Of a stretch of DNA of 64,000 nt, positions 35,443 to 43,889 are shown in pieces. A program made the position numbers and the translations under genes. Numbering within the stretch: position 1 is the stretch's first letter; every line of letters starts with the position of its first letter. Source of the stretch: Myxococcus terminator_A (lineage in GTDB: Bacteria > Myxococcota > Myxococcia > Myxococcales > Myxococcaceae); the NCBI GenBank assembly GCA_049194865.1, contig JBLZWL010000071.1, positions 62,001-126,000 on the forward strand. Direction: 5' to 3'. The notes under the pieces were generated by a model. It was not told the DNA's origin, searched no databases, and was given only the letters and a program-made list of their open reading frames with translations.

Positions 35443-35929
35443 GAGAAGAGGTCCGGATGCGCGCCGAGGTGGCGATGAGCTCGTGTTGAGTTCCACGTGG
35501 AACAGGTGGCGTGACCGCGGCGGGTCCGGGTGGCGGAGATGAGGACGCATGCGGACCGGTGCAGCGTCGGCTTCAACGTGGAGCGTGTGCCGGTTCGGTT
35601 CCCTGTTGTGGCGATGCGGCGCGCTCAGGCTCACCGGGTTCAGCGTGGGGAGAGCTGCGCGGTGGACCGTCAGTTCACGCGCTGGTGCCGAACAACGCTT
35701 CGATGACTTCGCGGCATCGGCACCACGTCAGGGGCGTGCCTTGGGCAGCGTGGTGCGCGACATCCACGCATGCCGAGTCGCTCACGGTTGAGGATGTCCG
35801 CCACGGGTTGGCTACCTGGATGCGGCGCGAGCTGGGGCCAGGTGGACCGGCGTGGAGGTCCGTGGCCTCGCGTCCGGATGGAGCCGAAAGGTCACCTGTA
35901 TTTCGGCGCTCATCGCGGAGACCCGTGTG

Positions 35930-37030
35930 TCACTTCATGTGGAGCGCGATGGAGGTGGCGCGCCGGTTCATGACGGCGCGGGGCTCGCGCACTGGATGGT
36001 GTGTCGAACGGGCCGGTGAAGCGGCGGGTCAGTTCAGGCAGCCGCTTCTGGCAGGAGGCTGATGGCGGGACGAATCAGCGAATACGGCTGCACCCACTTC
36101 ATCGAACAGGTGATGGAGGTGGCGAGCCGGTTCACGCTGCATCGGTTGGCACCACCGCACGGAGGTCGTCCAGGTGCTGCCGATGAGGGCGGCGAACTTC
36201 TTCATGCGAAGGCTCTCGATGATGGCGAATCGATGGGCACCGCACCGGAGGGTGGTCGTGCGGCGACTCATGGCGCGCAGTCGATGGATGCGGCGAACGG
36301 GTTCATGCGGAGGCCCTTGATGCTGACTCCTCGCCAAGAGCTGCATCGGAGAGTGGCCGCACCGGGCCGCATGCCGACCGGGTGATGGAGGTGACGCGCT
36401 CGTTCCTGAGAAGACGCGCGGCAACTCAGCAACGGATGGTTGCCGCATCGAAGTGTCGTCGCGCCACGCCGCATGTCGAACGGGAGCCAGTTCGTGCGGC
36501 GGTTCCCGATGAAGGCGCATCAACGGGTGCCTCACCTGCGCCACCGCGCTTCATGGCTCGCATTCGATGGAGGCTGCGAGCCGGTTCATGAGGAGTCTCT
36601 CGATGATGACGCGTCGATGGACTCGCGCACCGGGGAGTGGGCGCTCAAGGAGATGGCGAGCCGGTTCGCGTGGCGGCGCTCATGGATGACGCATCGGTGA
36701 AGGGTCGTCGCACAGGGCGGTGGCCGCGCTTCAAGGTCGAACGGGCGATGGAGGAGACGAACCGGTCCGCGCCACATCAAAAGGCGGTCGAACCGCGCTT
36801 CATCGAACCGCAGTGAAAGCGGGACGCCGGTCAGCGGTTGGCCTGCGCTCCATGTCGAACGGGCGAGTGCCGTGGCGAACCAACTCAAGCGAGGGCGTCC
36901 AACAACGCACCAAGAGAGGTCGCCACTTGGGACCGCGGACGCACCGTCCTTCATGACCACCCGTCGATGAAGGCGGTCTCGGTCGGCCTCATGGTGAACG
37001 GAGCTGGCGGACCCGTTCATGTGAGGCCTC
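35930..37030. repeat. Second family of degenerate repeats between the parS array and parA
   Basis: A theme of about 35 bases recurs every 80-150 bases with heavy divergence: GATGGAGGTGGCGAGCCGGTTCATG-like words at about 35948, 36112, 36382, 36566, 36651 and 36749, often preceded by CATGTCGAACGGG-like words (36002, 36471, 36737, 36851). The second word could be an eroded parS half-site. No perfect parS occurs here. Open frames across it are not protein-like. This looks like old, decayed duplications rather than genes. Confidence 0.55.
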
Positions 37031-37322
37031 ATCCAGAACCCCCCCTGCGCCTCCTTATATGGAGGGCATCCGAGCAGCCTCCGCCCACCACTCGAATCCA
37101 GGATGCGAACGCCCGGTCGGCCGGGTTCTGGACGTAGGAAACCGTGCGTCCAAGTCTCCGGAATCAGGCCTTCCGGCTTGCTCGGGCGCCCTCGAAAAGA
37201 GTCGTCACTCCAGGAGCGCCGTGAATTTGATCCAACACCGAATCGCGTGCTAGCAGCGGATCAGCGTGCAGTCGTGCACCGCATCACGCACGGCGCCTGG
37301 CTCTCGCCGGGCAAGAGAGAGG

Positions 37323-38123
37323 ATGGGGCTCGTGGGTCGAATCATCTGCATCTCCAATCAGAAGGGTGGCGTGGGGAAGACCACCACCGCCATCAACCTC
37401 GCCGCGAGCCTCGCCTCCGCCGAGCGCCGCACGCTCCTGGTGGACATGGACCCGCAGGGCAACGCCGGCAGCGGCCTGGGCCTCAAGCAGGACAAGCTCC
37501 ACGGCACCATCTACGACGCGCTCCTCAATGGTCGCCCCATGAAGGAGCTCTTCCACCCCACCGAGCTGCGCTACCTCCAGGTCGTCCCCGCCACCCCCGA
37601 CCTCACCGGCGCCGAAGTCGAACTCGTCAACATGGAGAACCGCGAGTTCCGCCTCCGCGACGCCCTGCGCCCCCTGGCCTCCGAGTTCGACTACATCATC
37701 ATCGACTGCCCGCCCTCGCTCGGCCTGCTCACCCTCAACGCCCTGTCCGCCGCGGACTCCGTCCTCATCCCGCTGCAGTGCGAGTACTACGCGCTCGAGG
37801 GCCTCTCCCAGCTCACGCACACCATCGAACTGGTGAAGCAGGGCCTCAACCCCGACCTCAAGATGGAGGGCATCCTCCTCACCATGTTCGACGCTCGCGC
37901 CAACATCGCCCACCAGGTCGTGGACGAGGTGCGCGGCTACTTCAAGGAGCAGGTCTTCCAGGTCGTCGTCCCGCGCAACGTGCGCCTGTCCGAGTGCCCG
38001 TCCTTCGGCAAGCCCATCATCCTCTATGACATCAAGTCCAAGGGCTGCGAGAGCTACCTCGCCCTCGGCCGCGAGCTGATGAAGCGCGACACTCCCAAGA
38101 CGCCCCGCCGGCGGGTGGCGTGA
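37323..38123 (+). CDS. parA: Chromosome partitioning ATPase ParA
   Basis: A 266-residue ParA/Soj-type Walker ATPase. With ATP it dimerises on nucleoid DNA, and ParB-parS complexes move by triggering its hydrolysis, which segregates origins. Motifs: deviant Walker A KGGVGKTT at 14-21 with signature Lys 14, DMDPQGNAGSG near 41, and IIIDCPPSLGLLT near 120. The ATG at 37323 with AGAGAGG upstream is preferred to the GTG at 37266, whose extra 19 residues precede the normal start of the family. It is 1.8 kb right of the last perfect parS and 67 bases before parB. Confidence 0.95.
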   Translation: MGLVGRIICISNQKGGVGKTTTAINLAASLASAERRTLLVDMDPQGNAGSGLGLKQDKLHGTIYDALLNGRPMKELFHPTELRYLQVVPATPDLTGAEVELVNMENREFRLRDALRPLASEFDYIIIDCPPSLGLLTLNALSAADSVLIPLQCEYYALEGLSQLTHTIELVKQGLNPDLKMEGILLTMFDARANIAHQVVDEVRGYFKEQVFQVVVPRNVRLSECPSFGKPIILYDIKSKGCESYLALGRELMKRDTPKTPRRRVA

Positions 38124-38190
38124 AGCCCTCCGCGAGCCCTCGCGTCGCCCCTGCCCGCCGTGAGTCGTCTCGCGGCGCTGGAGTCCTGAC

Positions 38191-39081
38191 TTGGTGAAAG
38201 CAGACACGCAGAAGCGCGCCCTCGGTCGTGGGCTCTCCGCACTCATCCCCCAGGCCGCTCCCGGCAAGGCCGCCGAGCAGGCCGCCCTCAAGGCCGGAGT
38301 CCTCAAGCTCCCCATCGAAGCCATCCACCGGGACAAGGACCAGCCCCGGCGCTACTTCGACGAGGAGAAGCTCAAGGAGCTCACCGAGTCCATCAAGACG
38401 CAGGGCATCCTCCAGCCCATCCTCGTTCGCAAGGACGGGGACGGCGGCTACAAGCTCATCGCCGGCGAGCGCCGGTGGCGCGCCTCCCAGGCCGCGGGCC
38501 TCAAGGAAGTGCCCGCCATCATCAAGGACGTCACCGAGGTCCAGGCCTTCGAGCTGGCCTTGGTCGAGAACCTCCAGCGCGCGGACCTCAATCCCATTGA
38601 AGAGGCCGAAGGCTACAAGCGCCTGACGGACGAGTTCCGCCTCACGCAGGAGCAGGTCAGCCAGCGCGTGGGCAAGGAGCGCTCCACGGTGGCCAATGCG
38701 CTGCGGCTGCTCGCGCTGCCCGCCGATGTGAAGCTGATGGTGGCGGACGGTTCGCTGAGCATGGGCCACGCGCGCGCCCTCCTGGGCGTCCCCCGCCTGC
38801 CCGAGCTTCAAAACCTGGCCAAGCAAGTGGCCGAGAAGAAGCTGTCCGTGCGTGACACGGAGCGGCTGGTCCAGCAGAGTCGCACCCACGGCAAGAAGGA
38901 TGCGGGCAAGACGCCGCAGAAGCAGAGCCCGCAGGTGAAGTCCCTGGTGGAGGAGCTCCAACGCCGCTTGGGGACCAAGGTCCGGTTGACCGAACGAAGC
39001 CCCGGAAAGGGCACCATCGAGGTGGACTTCTTCTCCTACGATGACCTGGACCGACTGTTGAAGCTGCTCAGGAAGGAGTAG
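38191..39081 (+). CDS. parB: Chromosome partitioning protein ParB
   Basis: A 296-residue ParB CTPase clamp. The N-terminal ParA-stimulating motif ALGRGLSALIP is at residues 10-20. The CTP-binding GERRWR motif is near 92-97. The helix-turn-helix that reads parS is EQVSQRVGKERSTVANALRLL near 152, and the C-terminal dimerisation domain ends the protein (DDLDRLLKLLRKE). It is encoded from TTG at 38191 or the adjacent GTG at 38194. Its DNA targets are the parS sites to the left. bacM begins four bases after its stop, so the genes are probably co-transcribed. Confidence 0.95.
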   Translation: MVKADTQKRALGRGLSALIPQAAPGKAAEQAALKAGVLKLPIEAIHRDKDQPRRYFDEEKLKELTESIKTQGILQPILVRKDGDGGYKLIAGERRWRASQAAGLKEVPAIIKDVTEVQAFELALVENLQRADLNPIEEAEGYKRLTDEFRLTQEQVSQRVGKERSTVANALRLLALPADVKLMVADGSLSMGHARALLGVPRLPELQNLAKQVAEKKLSVRDTERLVQQSRTHGKKDAGKTPQKQSPQVKSLVEELQRRLGTKVRLTERSPGKGTIEVDFFSYDDLDRLLKLLRKE

Positions 39082-39084
39082 CGC

Positions 39085-39540
39085 GTGGCGCTCCTTGGCG
39101 GGAAGAAAGACGATTCACCCAGCAAGCCCCTGTTCAAGCGGGAGGAGGAATCCGTGTCGCAGCGCTCTGGTGAGGTTCATACGCTTCTGGGCAAGGGAAG
39201 CGAGTTCGAGGGGAAGCTCACCTTCGAGGGACAGGTCCGCATCGACGGAAAGTTCCAGGGGCAGATCATCACCAAGGACGTGCTCGTCATTGGGGATGGC
39301 GCCAAGGTCCAGGCCGAAATCCAGGCCGGCACCGTCATCATCAACGGTCAGGTCGAAGGCAACGTGAAGGCCACCCAGATCATCGAGCTCAAGACTCCGG
39401 GCCGCGTGAAGGGAAATCTAGAGACGCCGTCGCTGTCCATGGACAAGGGCGTCATCTTCGAGGGCACGCTGAAGATGGAGAACATCGGTGGCAATGCGCC
39501 CTCGCGTCCTCCTCCTCCTGGCGGCGAGTCGAAGAAGTAA
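39085..39540 (+). CDS. bacM: Bactofilin BacM
   Basis: A 151-residue bactofilin that polymerises without nucleotide into cytoskeletal filaments. The central beta-helix (about residues 28-135) has the regular strand pattern (LTFEGQVRIDGKFQGQIITK, DVLVIGDGAKVQAEIQAGTV, IINGQVEGNVKATQII). The flexible N-terminus (to about residue 28) and the Pro-rich C-terminus (PSRPPPPGGESKK) are as expected. Length and position directly after parB match BacM of Myxococcus xanthus, which is needed for normal cell shape and is reported to be N-terminally processed. Start is GTG with AAGGAG formed by the end of parB. Confidence 0.92.
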   Translation: MALLGGKKDDSPSKPLFKREEESVSQRSGEVHTLLGKGSEFEGKLTFEGQVRIDGKFQGQIITKDVLVIGDGAKVQAEIQAGTVIINGQVEGNVKATQIIELKTPGRVKGNLETPSLSMDKGVIFEGTLKMENIGGNAPSRPPPPGGESKK

Positions 39541-39541
39541 G

Positions 39542-40090
39542 GTGCGCCAGCACGCGCACATCGCGCCAGCCCTGGTGCTGGCGCTGTCGCTGCTGTCCGG
39601 CTGCAAGGGCTGCAAGGACGAGGGTGCCGACTCCGGCGCCCTCTCTCCGGACGACGCCGCGCAGACTCCCCGCTCCGGCGTGAAGGTGCCCCTGCCGGAC
39701 GGTTGGTCCGCGCAGGTCGCTCCGGATGACAGCTTCCAGGCGGGCCCGCCCGGCCGCCCGGTGCTGCGCGTGGACCTGCGCCGGGGCCAGGGCGAGCAAC
39801 TGCCCACCGTGGATGCCCTGGCGGACCGCGTGCGCGAGGAGTCGAAGAACTTCGAGGTGTCACTGGACCAGGAAGAGTCCAAGGACACCTACTCGCTCCT
39901 GCGCGTGACGATGGCGCCGAAGCTCGGGGATGGTGGCGTGGGCCTCCCGTCTCCCGCGCTCTTCGGGGCCCGCCGCGTGGGCAACGACTTGTTCCTCTGC
40001 GCCACGCTGCCCGGCGCCTCGCCGGAAGACGTCCGGCTGGCCACCGAGGCGTGCCGCGAAATCGAAGTGCAGCCCTCGCAGGGCAAGTAG
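39542..40090 (+). CDS. Lipoprotein of unknown function
   Basis: A 182-residue protein starting at the GTG at 39542, two bases after the bacM stop codon. A lipoprotein signal ends in lipobox LLSGC (Cys 21), followed by a second pair of Cys (KGCKD). The mature part is a small alpha/beta domain with no catalytic motif (VPLPDGWSAQV..., LRVDLRRGQG...), resembling the generic PsbP/MOG-like fold seen in many myxobacterial lipoproteins. This fold reading is tentative. The tight spacing suggests co-expression with bacM, and so an envelope link is possible. Confidence 0.7.
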   Translation: MRQHAHIAPALVLALSLLSGCKGCKDEGADSGALSPDDAAQTPRSGVKVPLPDGWSAQVAPDDSFQAGPPGRPVLRVDLRRGQGEQLPTVDALADRVREESKNFEVSLDQEESKDTYSLLRVTMAPKLGDGGVGLPSPALFGARRVGNDLFLCATLPGASPEDVRLATEACREIEVQPSQGK

Positions 40091-40223
40091 CCGCTGGGGC
40101 GGGGTGCTCCCCTGCTCGCTGGACCTCCAGGGTCCATTCGCACCGCGGAACGTGCCTGCTCCCCCAGTCCAGTGAGTCGCCGCCAGGGCCGTGCGTGGCA
40201 AGGTTGCCTCTCAGGAGGTTGCC

Positions 40224-40694
40224 ATGGACGACTGGAGAGCGAAGCTCGTCGAGGACGACGCGGGCGTGAGGCAGGTGCTGGAGCAGTCCCGGAGGGTGGC
40301 GGTGCTGGGCATCCGCTCGGAGGCGCAGGCGCACAAGCCGGCGTACTCGGTGCCGGCGTTCCTCCAGAAACACGGCTACGACATCGTCCCCGTGTCGGTG
40401 CACGGCGAGACGGAGCCCATCCTCGGCCGGCCCGTGTACTCCGCCGTGGCGGACATCCCCGGGGAGGTGGACCTGGTGCAGGTGTTCCGTCGCCCGGAGG
40501 ATATCGACGCGCACGTGGAGGATTTGCTCGCGAAGAAGCCTCGCGCCGTGTGGTTCCAGCTGGGCATCCGCAATGACGCGGCGGCGGAGAAGCTGGCCCG
40601 CGCGGGCATCCGCGTCGTCCAGGACCGGTGCATGAAGGTGGAGCTGGCGAAGGTGCTGCAGGAGCGGCAGCTCGGTGGCGCGCTCCCGGTTTGA
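40224..40694 (+). CDS. CoA-binding protein (YccU-like)
   Basis: A 156-residue protein of the CoA_binding_2 group, a Rossmann-type domain like that of succinyl-CoA synthetase alpha. The nucleotide-binding turn is RRVAVLGIRSEAQAHKPAY near residue 24, followed by YDIVPVSVHGETEPILGRPVYSAVADIP and the conserved AVWFQLGIRNDAAAEKL and VQDRCMKVE. The cellular role of this family is unsettled. AGGAGG six bases before the ATG fixes the start. It stands alone. Confidence 0.85.
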   Translation: MDDWRAKLVEDDAGVRQVLEQSRRVAVLGIRSEAQAHKPAYSVPAFLQKHGYDIVPVSVHGETEPILGRPVYSAVADIPGEVDLVQVFRRPEDIDAHVEDLLAKKPRAVWFQLGIRNDAAAEKLARAGIRVVQDRCMKVELAKVLQERQLGGALPV

Positions 40695-40959
40695 AGCCAG
40701 GGAGCAGGCAGGCGTGGCGCGGTGCTGAACATTCCGCGCGCGACGGGCGTCCATCTCATTATGGATGAGGGGATGGTCCTGAAGGCTCCGTGGTTGGGAC
40801 GAGGGGTGCACTTCCGTGCACGCCGCGTCGTCTTCGTTGCACGGGGACTTCCAGATTTCGTCGCGAGTCCCTAACCTTGTCGTTCGCCGGCCCGTGATGG
40901 GTCAACACCCCAGCCCATCATCCGGATCTCCACGCAGCGCCCCGCAAGGAGTTCCCCGC

Positions 40960-41145
40960 ATGTCGTTCACCGGAATGCTCCCCCTTCACCTTGCCACCGT
41001 GGACCTCAGCCCGTTGGGGGAGAGGATGTTCGCCGCTGGAGGGCTCGCCGTCACCGTGCTGGCCGCGCTGTGGTTCGCCTGGACGCGTCCCCAGCCGCAG
41101 CCCATCCCCGTCCGGGTGCAGTCCCGTCGCAACCCCCGACGCTAA
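40960..41145 (+). CDS. Small single-pass membrane protein
   Basis: A 61-residue protein with one hydrophobic helix (about 27-44: FAAGGLAVTVLAALWFAW) and a short, very basic Pro/Arg tail predicted to face the cytoplasm. The ATG at 40960 is selected because AAGGAG lies 9 bases upstream; the longer open frame lacks a site. No family recognised. It converges with egtD across a 9-base-pair hairpin. Confidence 0.6.
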   Translation: MSFTGMLPLHLATVDLSPLGERMFAAGGLAVTVLAALWFAWTRPQPQPIPVRVQSRRNPRR

Positions 41146-41160
41146 TCGTCGGATGCAGTC

Positions 41161-41198
41161 CGGACCTGGTGGCCGGGTGAGGCCCGACCCCAGGTCCG
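41161..41198. terminator. Hairpin between convergent genes
   Basis: A perfect 9-base-pair stem, CGGACCTGG and CCAGGTCCG, with a 20-base loop that itself can pair (GGCCGGG/GGCCC). It fills the gap between the small membrane protein gene and egtD. There is no T-run. Confidence 0.5.
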
Positions 41199-41210
41199 AG
41201 TCCGTGGAGC

Positions 41211-42239
41211 TCAGCCGCGCTTGAGCGCGAGGGACAGGGCGAAGTCGCCAGCCCTGTCGGTCCACCACGCCGCCAGTCCCAGCCCCGCCGCGTCCAGCTC
41301 CGCTTCGACGCGCGCCTGCTCGAACTTGCAGCTCACCTCCGTGCGCAGCACCTCGCCCTCGGCGAAGTCCACCCGTCGCTTCAGGGAGGACAGCCAGACG
41401 GACTGCGAGCGCTGCGACACCAGGCGCATCTCCACCCAGGAGTTGTCCTCGCAGAAGGGCGCGACGTGCTGGAAGGCGTCCGGGTTGAAGTCCGCGCCCA
41501 GCTCGCGGTTGAGCACGCGCAGCACGTTGCGGTTGAACTCGGCCGTCACGCCCGCGCTGTCGTTGTAGGCGGCGAACAGGCGATGGCGGTCCTTGATGAG
41601 GTCGGTGCCCAGCAGCAGTCCGTCGCCGGGCTGGAGGCCCGCGGACAGCTCGCGCAGGAAGCGCGCGCGCTCCGTCGGCTTCAGGTTGCCGATGGTGCCG
41701 CCCAGGAACGCCACCAGCCGTCGTCCACCCGAGGGCAGACAGGACAGGTGGTGCTCGAAGTCACCCACCACCGCGTGCACGGTGATGCCCGGGTACTCGC
41801 GCGCCAGCGTCGCCGCCGCGCGGCGCAAGAAGGCCTCGCTCACGTCGAAGGGCACGAAGCGCGACAGCTGTCCGGCCTCCTCCATCGCATCCAGGAGCAG
41901 GCGCGTCTTCTCGCTGGTGCCGCTGCCCAGCTCGATGAGCGTCGTCGCGCCGCTCAGCCTCGCCACGTCCCCGGCGTGGGCCAGCAGGATTTCCCGCTCG
42001 CGCCGCGTGGGGTAGTACTCCGGCAGGCGGGTGATGTCGTCGAAGAGCTGGCTGCCCCGCTCGTCATAGAGCCACCGGGGTGACAGCTCCTTGGGTGAGT
42101 TGCACAACCCCTGGAGCGCTTCCTGCCGCAGCGCGCGCTTGGCGTCGCCCGGCTTCACATACACCTCCACCTTCACCCCGGGAACGCCCCGCGTCCCCTC
42201 GCCCGAAGTCGTCTCCACTGGCTGCACTGTCGACCTCAT
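41211..42239 (-). CDS. egtD: L-histidine N-alpha-methyltransferase EgtD
   Basis: EgtD (342 residues) trimethylates histidine to hercynine with three S-adenosylmethionines, the first step of ergothioneine synthesis. Family features: LSPRWLYDERGSQLFDDITRLPEYYPTRRE near residue 53, the SAM site LIELGSGTSEKTRLLLDA near 100, FLGGTIGNLKP near 182 and YNDSAGVTAEFNRNVL near 222. It lies nine bases after egtB on the same strand, so the two form one operon in which egtB is first. Confidence 0.93.
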   Translation of the reverse strand: MRSTVQPVETTSGEGTRGVPGVKVEVYVKPGDAKRALRQEALQGLCNSPKELSPRWLYDERGSQLFDDITRLPEYYPTRREREILLAHAGDVARLSGATTLIELGSGTSEKTRLLLDAMEEAGQLSRFVPFDVSEAFLRRAAATLAREYPGITVHAVVGDFEHHLSCLPSGGRRLVAFLGGTIGNLKPTERARFLRELSAGLQPGDGLLLGTDLIKDRHRLFAAYNDSAGVTAEFNRNVLRVLNRELGADFNPDAFQHVAPFCEDNSWVEMRLVSQRSQSVWLSSLKRRVDFAEGEVLRTEVSCKFEQARVEAELDAAGLGLAAWWTDRAGDFALSLALKRG

Positions 42240-42248
42240 CGCTTCACC

Positions 42249-43592
42249 TCACACCTCTGACGCACAACGGAAGCCGGCGAAAATCTGCCGACGGATGGGG
42301 TAATCCCAGTTGCGAAAGCCATTGCGTACCGCCACGGGCGCGCTCGCCCAGGCTCCTCCTCGAAGCACCTTGTAGTCGTCGCCGAAGAACACCTCCGAGT
42401 ACTCGCGATAGGGGTACGCACGGAAGCCGGAGTAGGGCTGGAAGTCGCTCGCCGTCCATTCCCAGACATCTCCCAGGAGACCCCAGACACCGTCGCGGCT
42501 GACGCCCTGGGGATGACTGCCCACCAGCGCGGGCCCCCACGTGTCGCCGCCCAGGTTGGCGTGCGCGAGCGTGGGCGCGTCGTCACCCCACGGGTGCTCG
42601 CGCGAGACCCCATCCGAGCCGCGCGCCGCCGTCTCCCATTCGGCTTCCGTGGGCAGCCGCCGTCCCGCCCAGCGCGCGTACGCGTCCGCCTCGTACCAGC
42701 ACACGTGCTGCACCGGCTCGTTCGAGGGCAGCGGCTCCACCTGTCCGAAGCGCCTGCGCAGCCAGCGTCCGCCCTGCTGCGGCAGCCAGAACTGCGGATG
42801 GCGCAGCTGCTCCGCGCGCACGAAGTCCCAGCCCTTCGGGTGCCACCAGCGCGCGTCGTCGTAGCCCCCGGACTCGACGAAGGCCAGGTAGTCCCCATTC
42901 GTGACGGGGTGCGCGTCCATCAGGAAGGGCGCCACCTCGCGCACGTGCGCGGGCTTCTCGTTGTCGTACGCCCACGGTGACTCACTGCCCAGGCGCACGG
43001 TGCCGCCGGGGATGAGGACGGGCTGCCGGGAGATGGGCACGGGACGCGGGTGGGGCCGCGTCGAGACGATGCGGTACTCCACGTCCGTCATCAGCTGCAG
43101 CGTGGCGGCGAGCGTCTCCGCGTGCTGCTGCTCGTGCTGCGCCACCAGGCCGAAGACGTAGCCGTCTTGAAGCAGGGGCGCGTCGCTGTCCTCGGGCACG
43201 TGGTCCGCCAGGTGCGCGCGCACGGCCTCACGCACGCGCGCGGCGTAGGCGAACGCGGACTCGGGCGGCAGCAGCGGCAACATGGCGCGCGTGCGCCGGG
43301 GGTGCTGGAAGGCGTCGTAGATGGCGTCGAAGGCAGGGTCCGTCAGCGCGGGTGCGCCGAGCGCGCGCAAGAGCCACTGCTCCTCGTAGTTGGCGACGTG
43401 CGCGACGTCCCAGATGAGCGGCGACATCAAGGGCGAGTGCTGGTTCATCAGCACGTGCTCCGGCAGGCCGGCCAGCATGCGCAGCACCCGCGCGCGCGCC
43501 GTCTCCAGCTCGGCCCACGCCCGAGCCTTCCAGGCCCTTCCCGTTCCACCGCGAGGGTGTCGTGTCATCGAGCTGTCCGTCGTGCGGGACAT
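42249..43592 (-). CDS. egtB: Hercynine oxygenase/sulfoxide synthase EgtB
   Basis: A 447-residue non-haem iron enzyme that joins a thiol to hercynine as a sulfoxide. The N-terminal DinB-like bundle supplies iron ligands, including HEQQHAE near residue 153 (the HxxxHxE motif). The C-terminal half is a formylglycine-generating-enzyme-like fold (VCWYEADAYARWAGRRLPTEAEWE near 300, NVFGDVWEW-like GLLGDVWEWTASDF, VLRGGAWAS). The ATG at 43592 has GAGG upstream. No egtA, egtC or egtE is in the window, so whether cysteine or gamma-glutamylcysteine is the sulfur donor cannot be told. Confidence 0.92.
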   Translation of the reverse strand: MSRTTDSSMTRHPRGGTGRAWKARAWAELETARARVLRMLAGLPEHVLMNQHSPLMSPLIWDVAHVANYEEQWLLRALGAPALTDPAFDAIYDAFQHPRRTRAMLPLLPPESAFAYAARVREAVRAHLADHVPEDSDAPLLQDGYVFGLVAQHEQQHAETLAATLQLMTDVEYRIVSTRPHPRPVPISRQPVLIPGGTVRLGSESPWAYDNEKPAHVREVAPFLMDAHPVTNGDYLAFVESGGYDDARWWHPKGWDFVRAEQLRHPQFWLPQQGGRWLRRRFGQVEPLPSNEPVQHVCWYEADAYARWAGRRLPTEAEWETAARGSDGVSREHPWGDDAPTLAHANLGGDTWGPALVGSHPQGVSRDGVWGLLGDVWEWTASDFQPYSGFRAYPYREYSEVFFGDDYKVLRGGAWASAPVAVRNGFRNWDYPIRRQIFAGFRCASEV

Positions 43593-43889
43593 GGCACCTC
43601 AAGCTAGGGAGTGAAAGGGCGCGCGGGTAAGTCCCGGGCCCCTGGGGCCCGAGGCTCTCGTGCGGGAATGTACGTTTCCGTGGTGAGCGGCCGACCTGGC
43701 CCGTGCTCCGTCACCTCGCCGCCACCCCACCCGTGACATTCCCCCACGCCTCGCGTGCACGCCCGGCGGAGCATGAGAGCGCATCCTCCCTGGGGAGATG
43801 CGTGACTGGCGCCGCGCGCACGCACGATTTTGTCCACTATCGCCGTGTCGCGCGAGACACCGGGTCGCGGTGAGGGGGACGGGGCCTCT

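Larger units (their letters stand above)
33195..35503. repeat. parS centromere array, 17 perfect sites
   Basis: Perfect palindromes GTTCCACGTGGAAC begin at 33195, 33442, 33575, 33709, 33835, 33980, 34110, 34241, 34411, 34497, 34613, 34678, 34750, 34898, 34953, 35093 and 35490. ParB binds parS, closes as a CTP clamp and spreads; the complex is the cargo of ParA. From 33575 to 34241 the sites recur every 126-145 bases and share flanks (GAGAAGCGGCCTGGATGAGC after the site, and a GCCGGACAACTCGTT-type segment before it), so the array grew by tandem duplication of a unit of about 130 bases. Elsewhere spacing falls to 55-150. No convincing gene lies within it. Confidence 0.95.

Noticed and set aside
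32800..35700. Many open frames of 60-270 codons across the parS array
   Set aside because: The 14-base palindrome has no stop in any frame and recurs, so it creates long frames full of repeated words such as VPRGT, FHVE or STWN. No ribosome-binding sites or domains support them.
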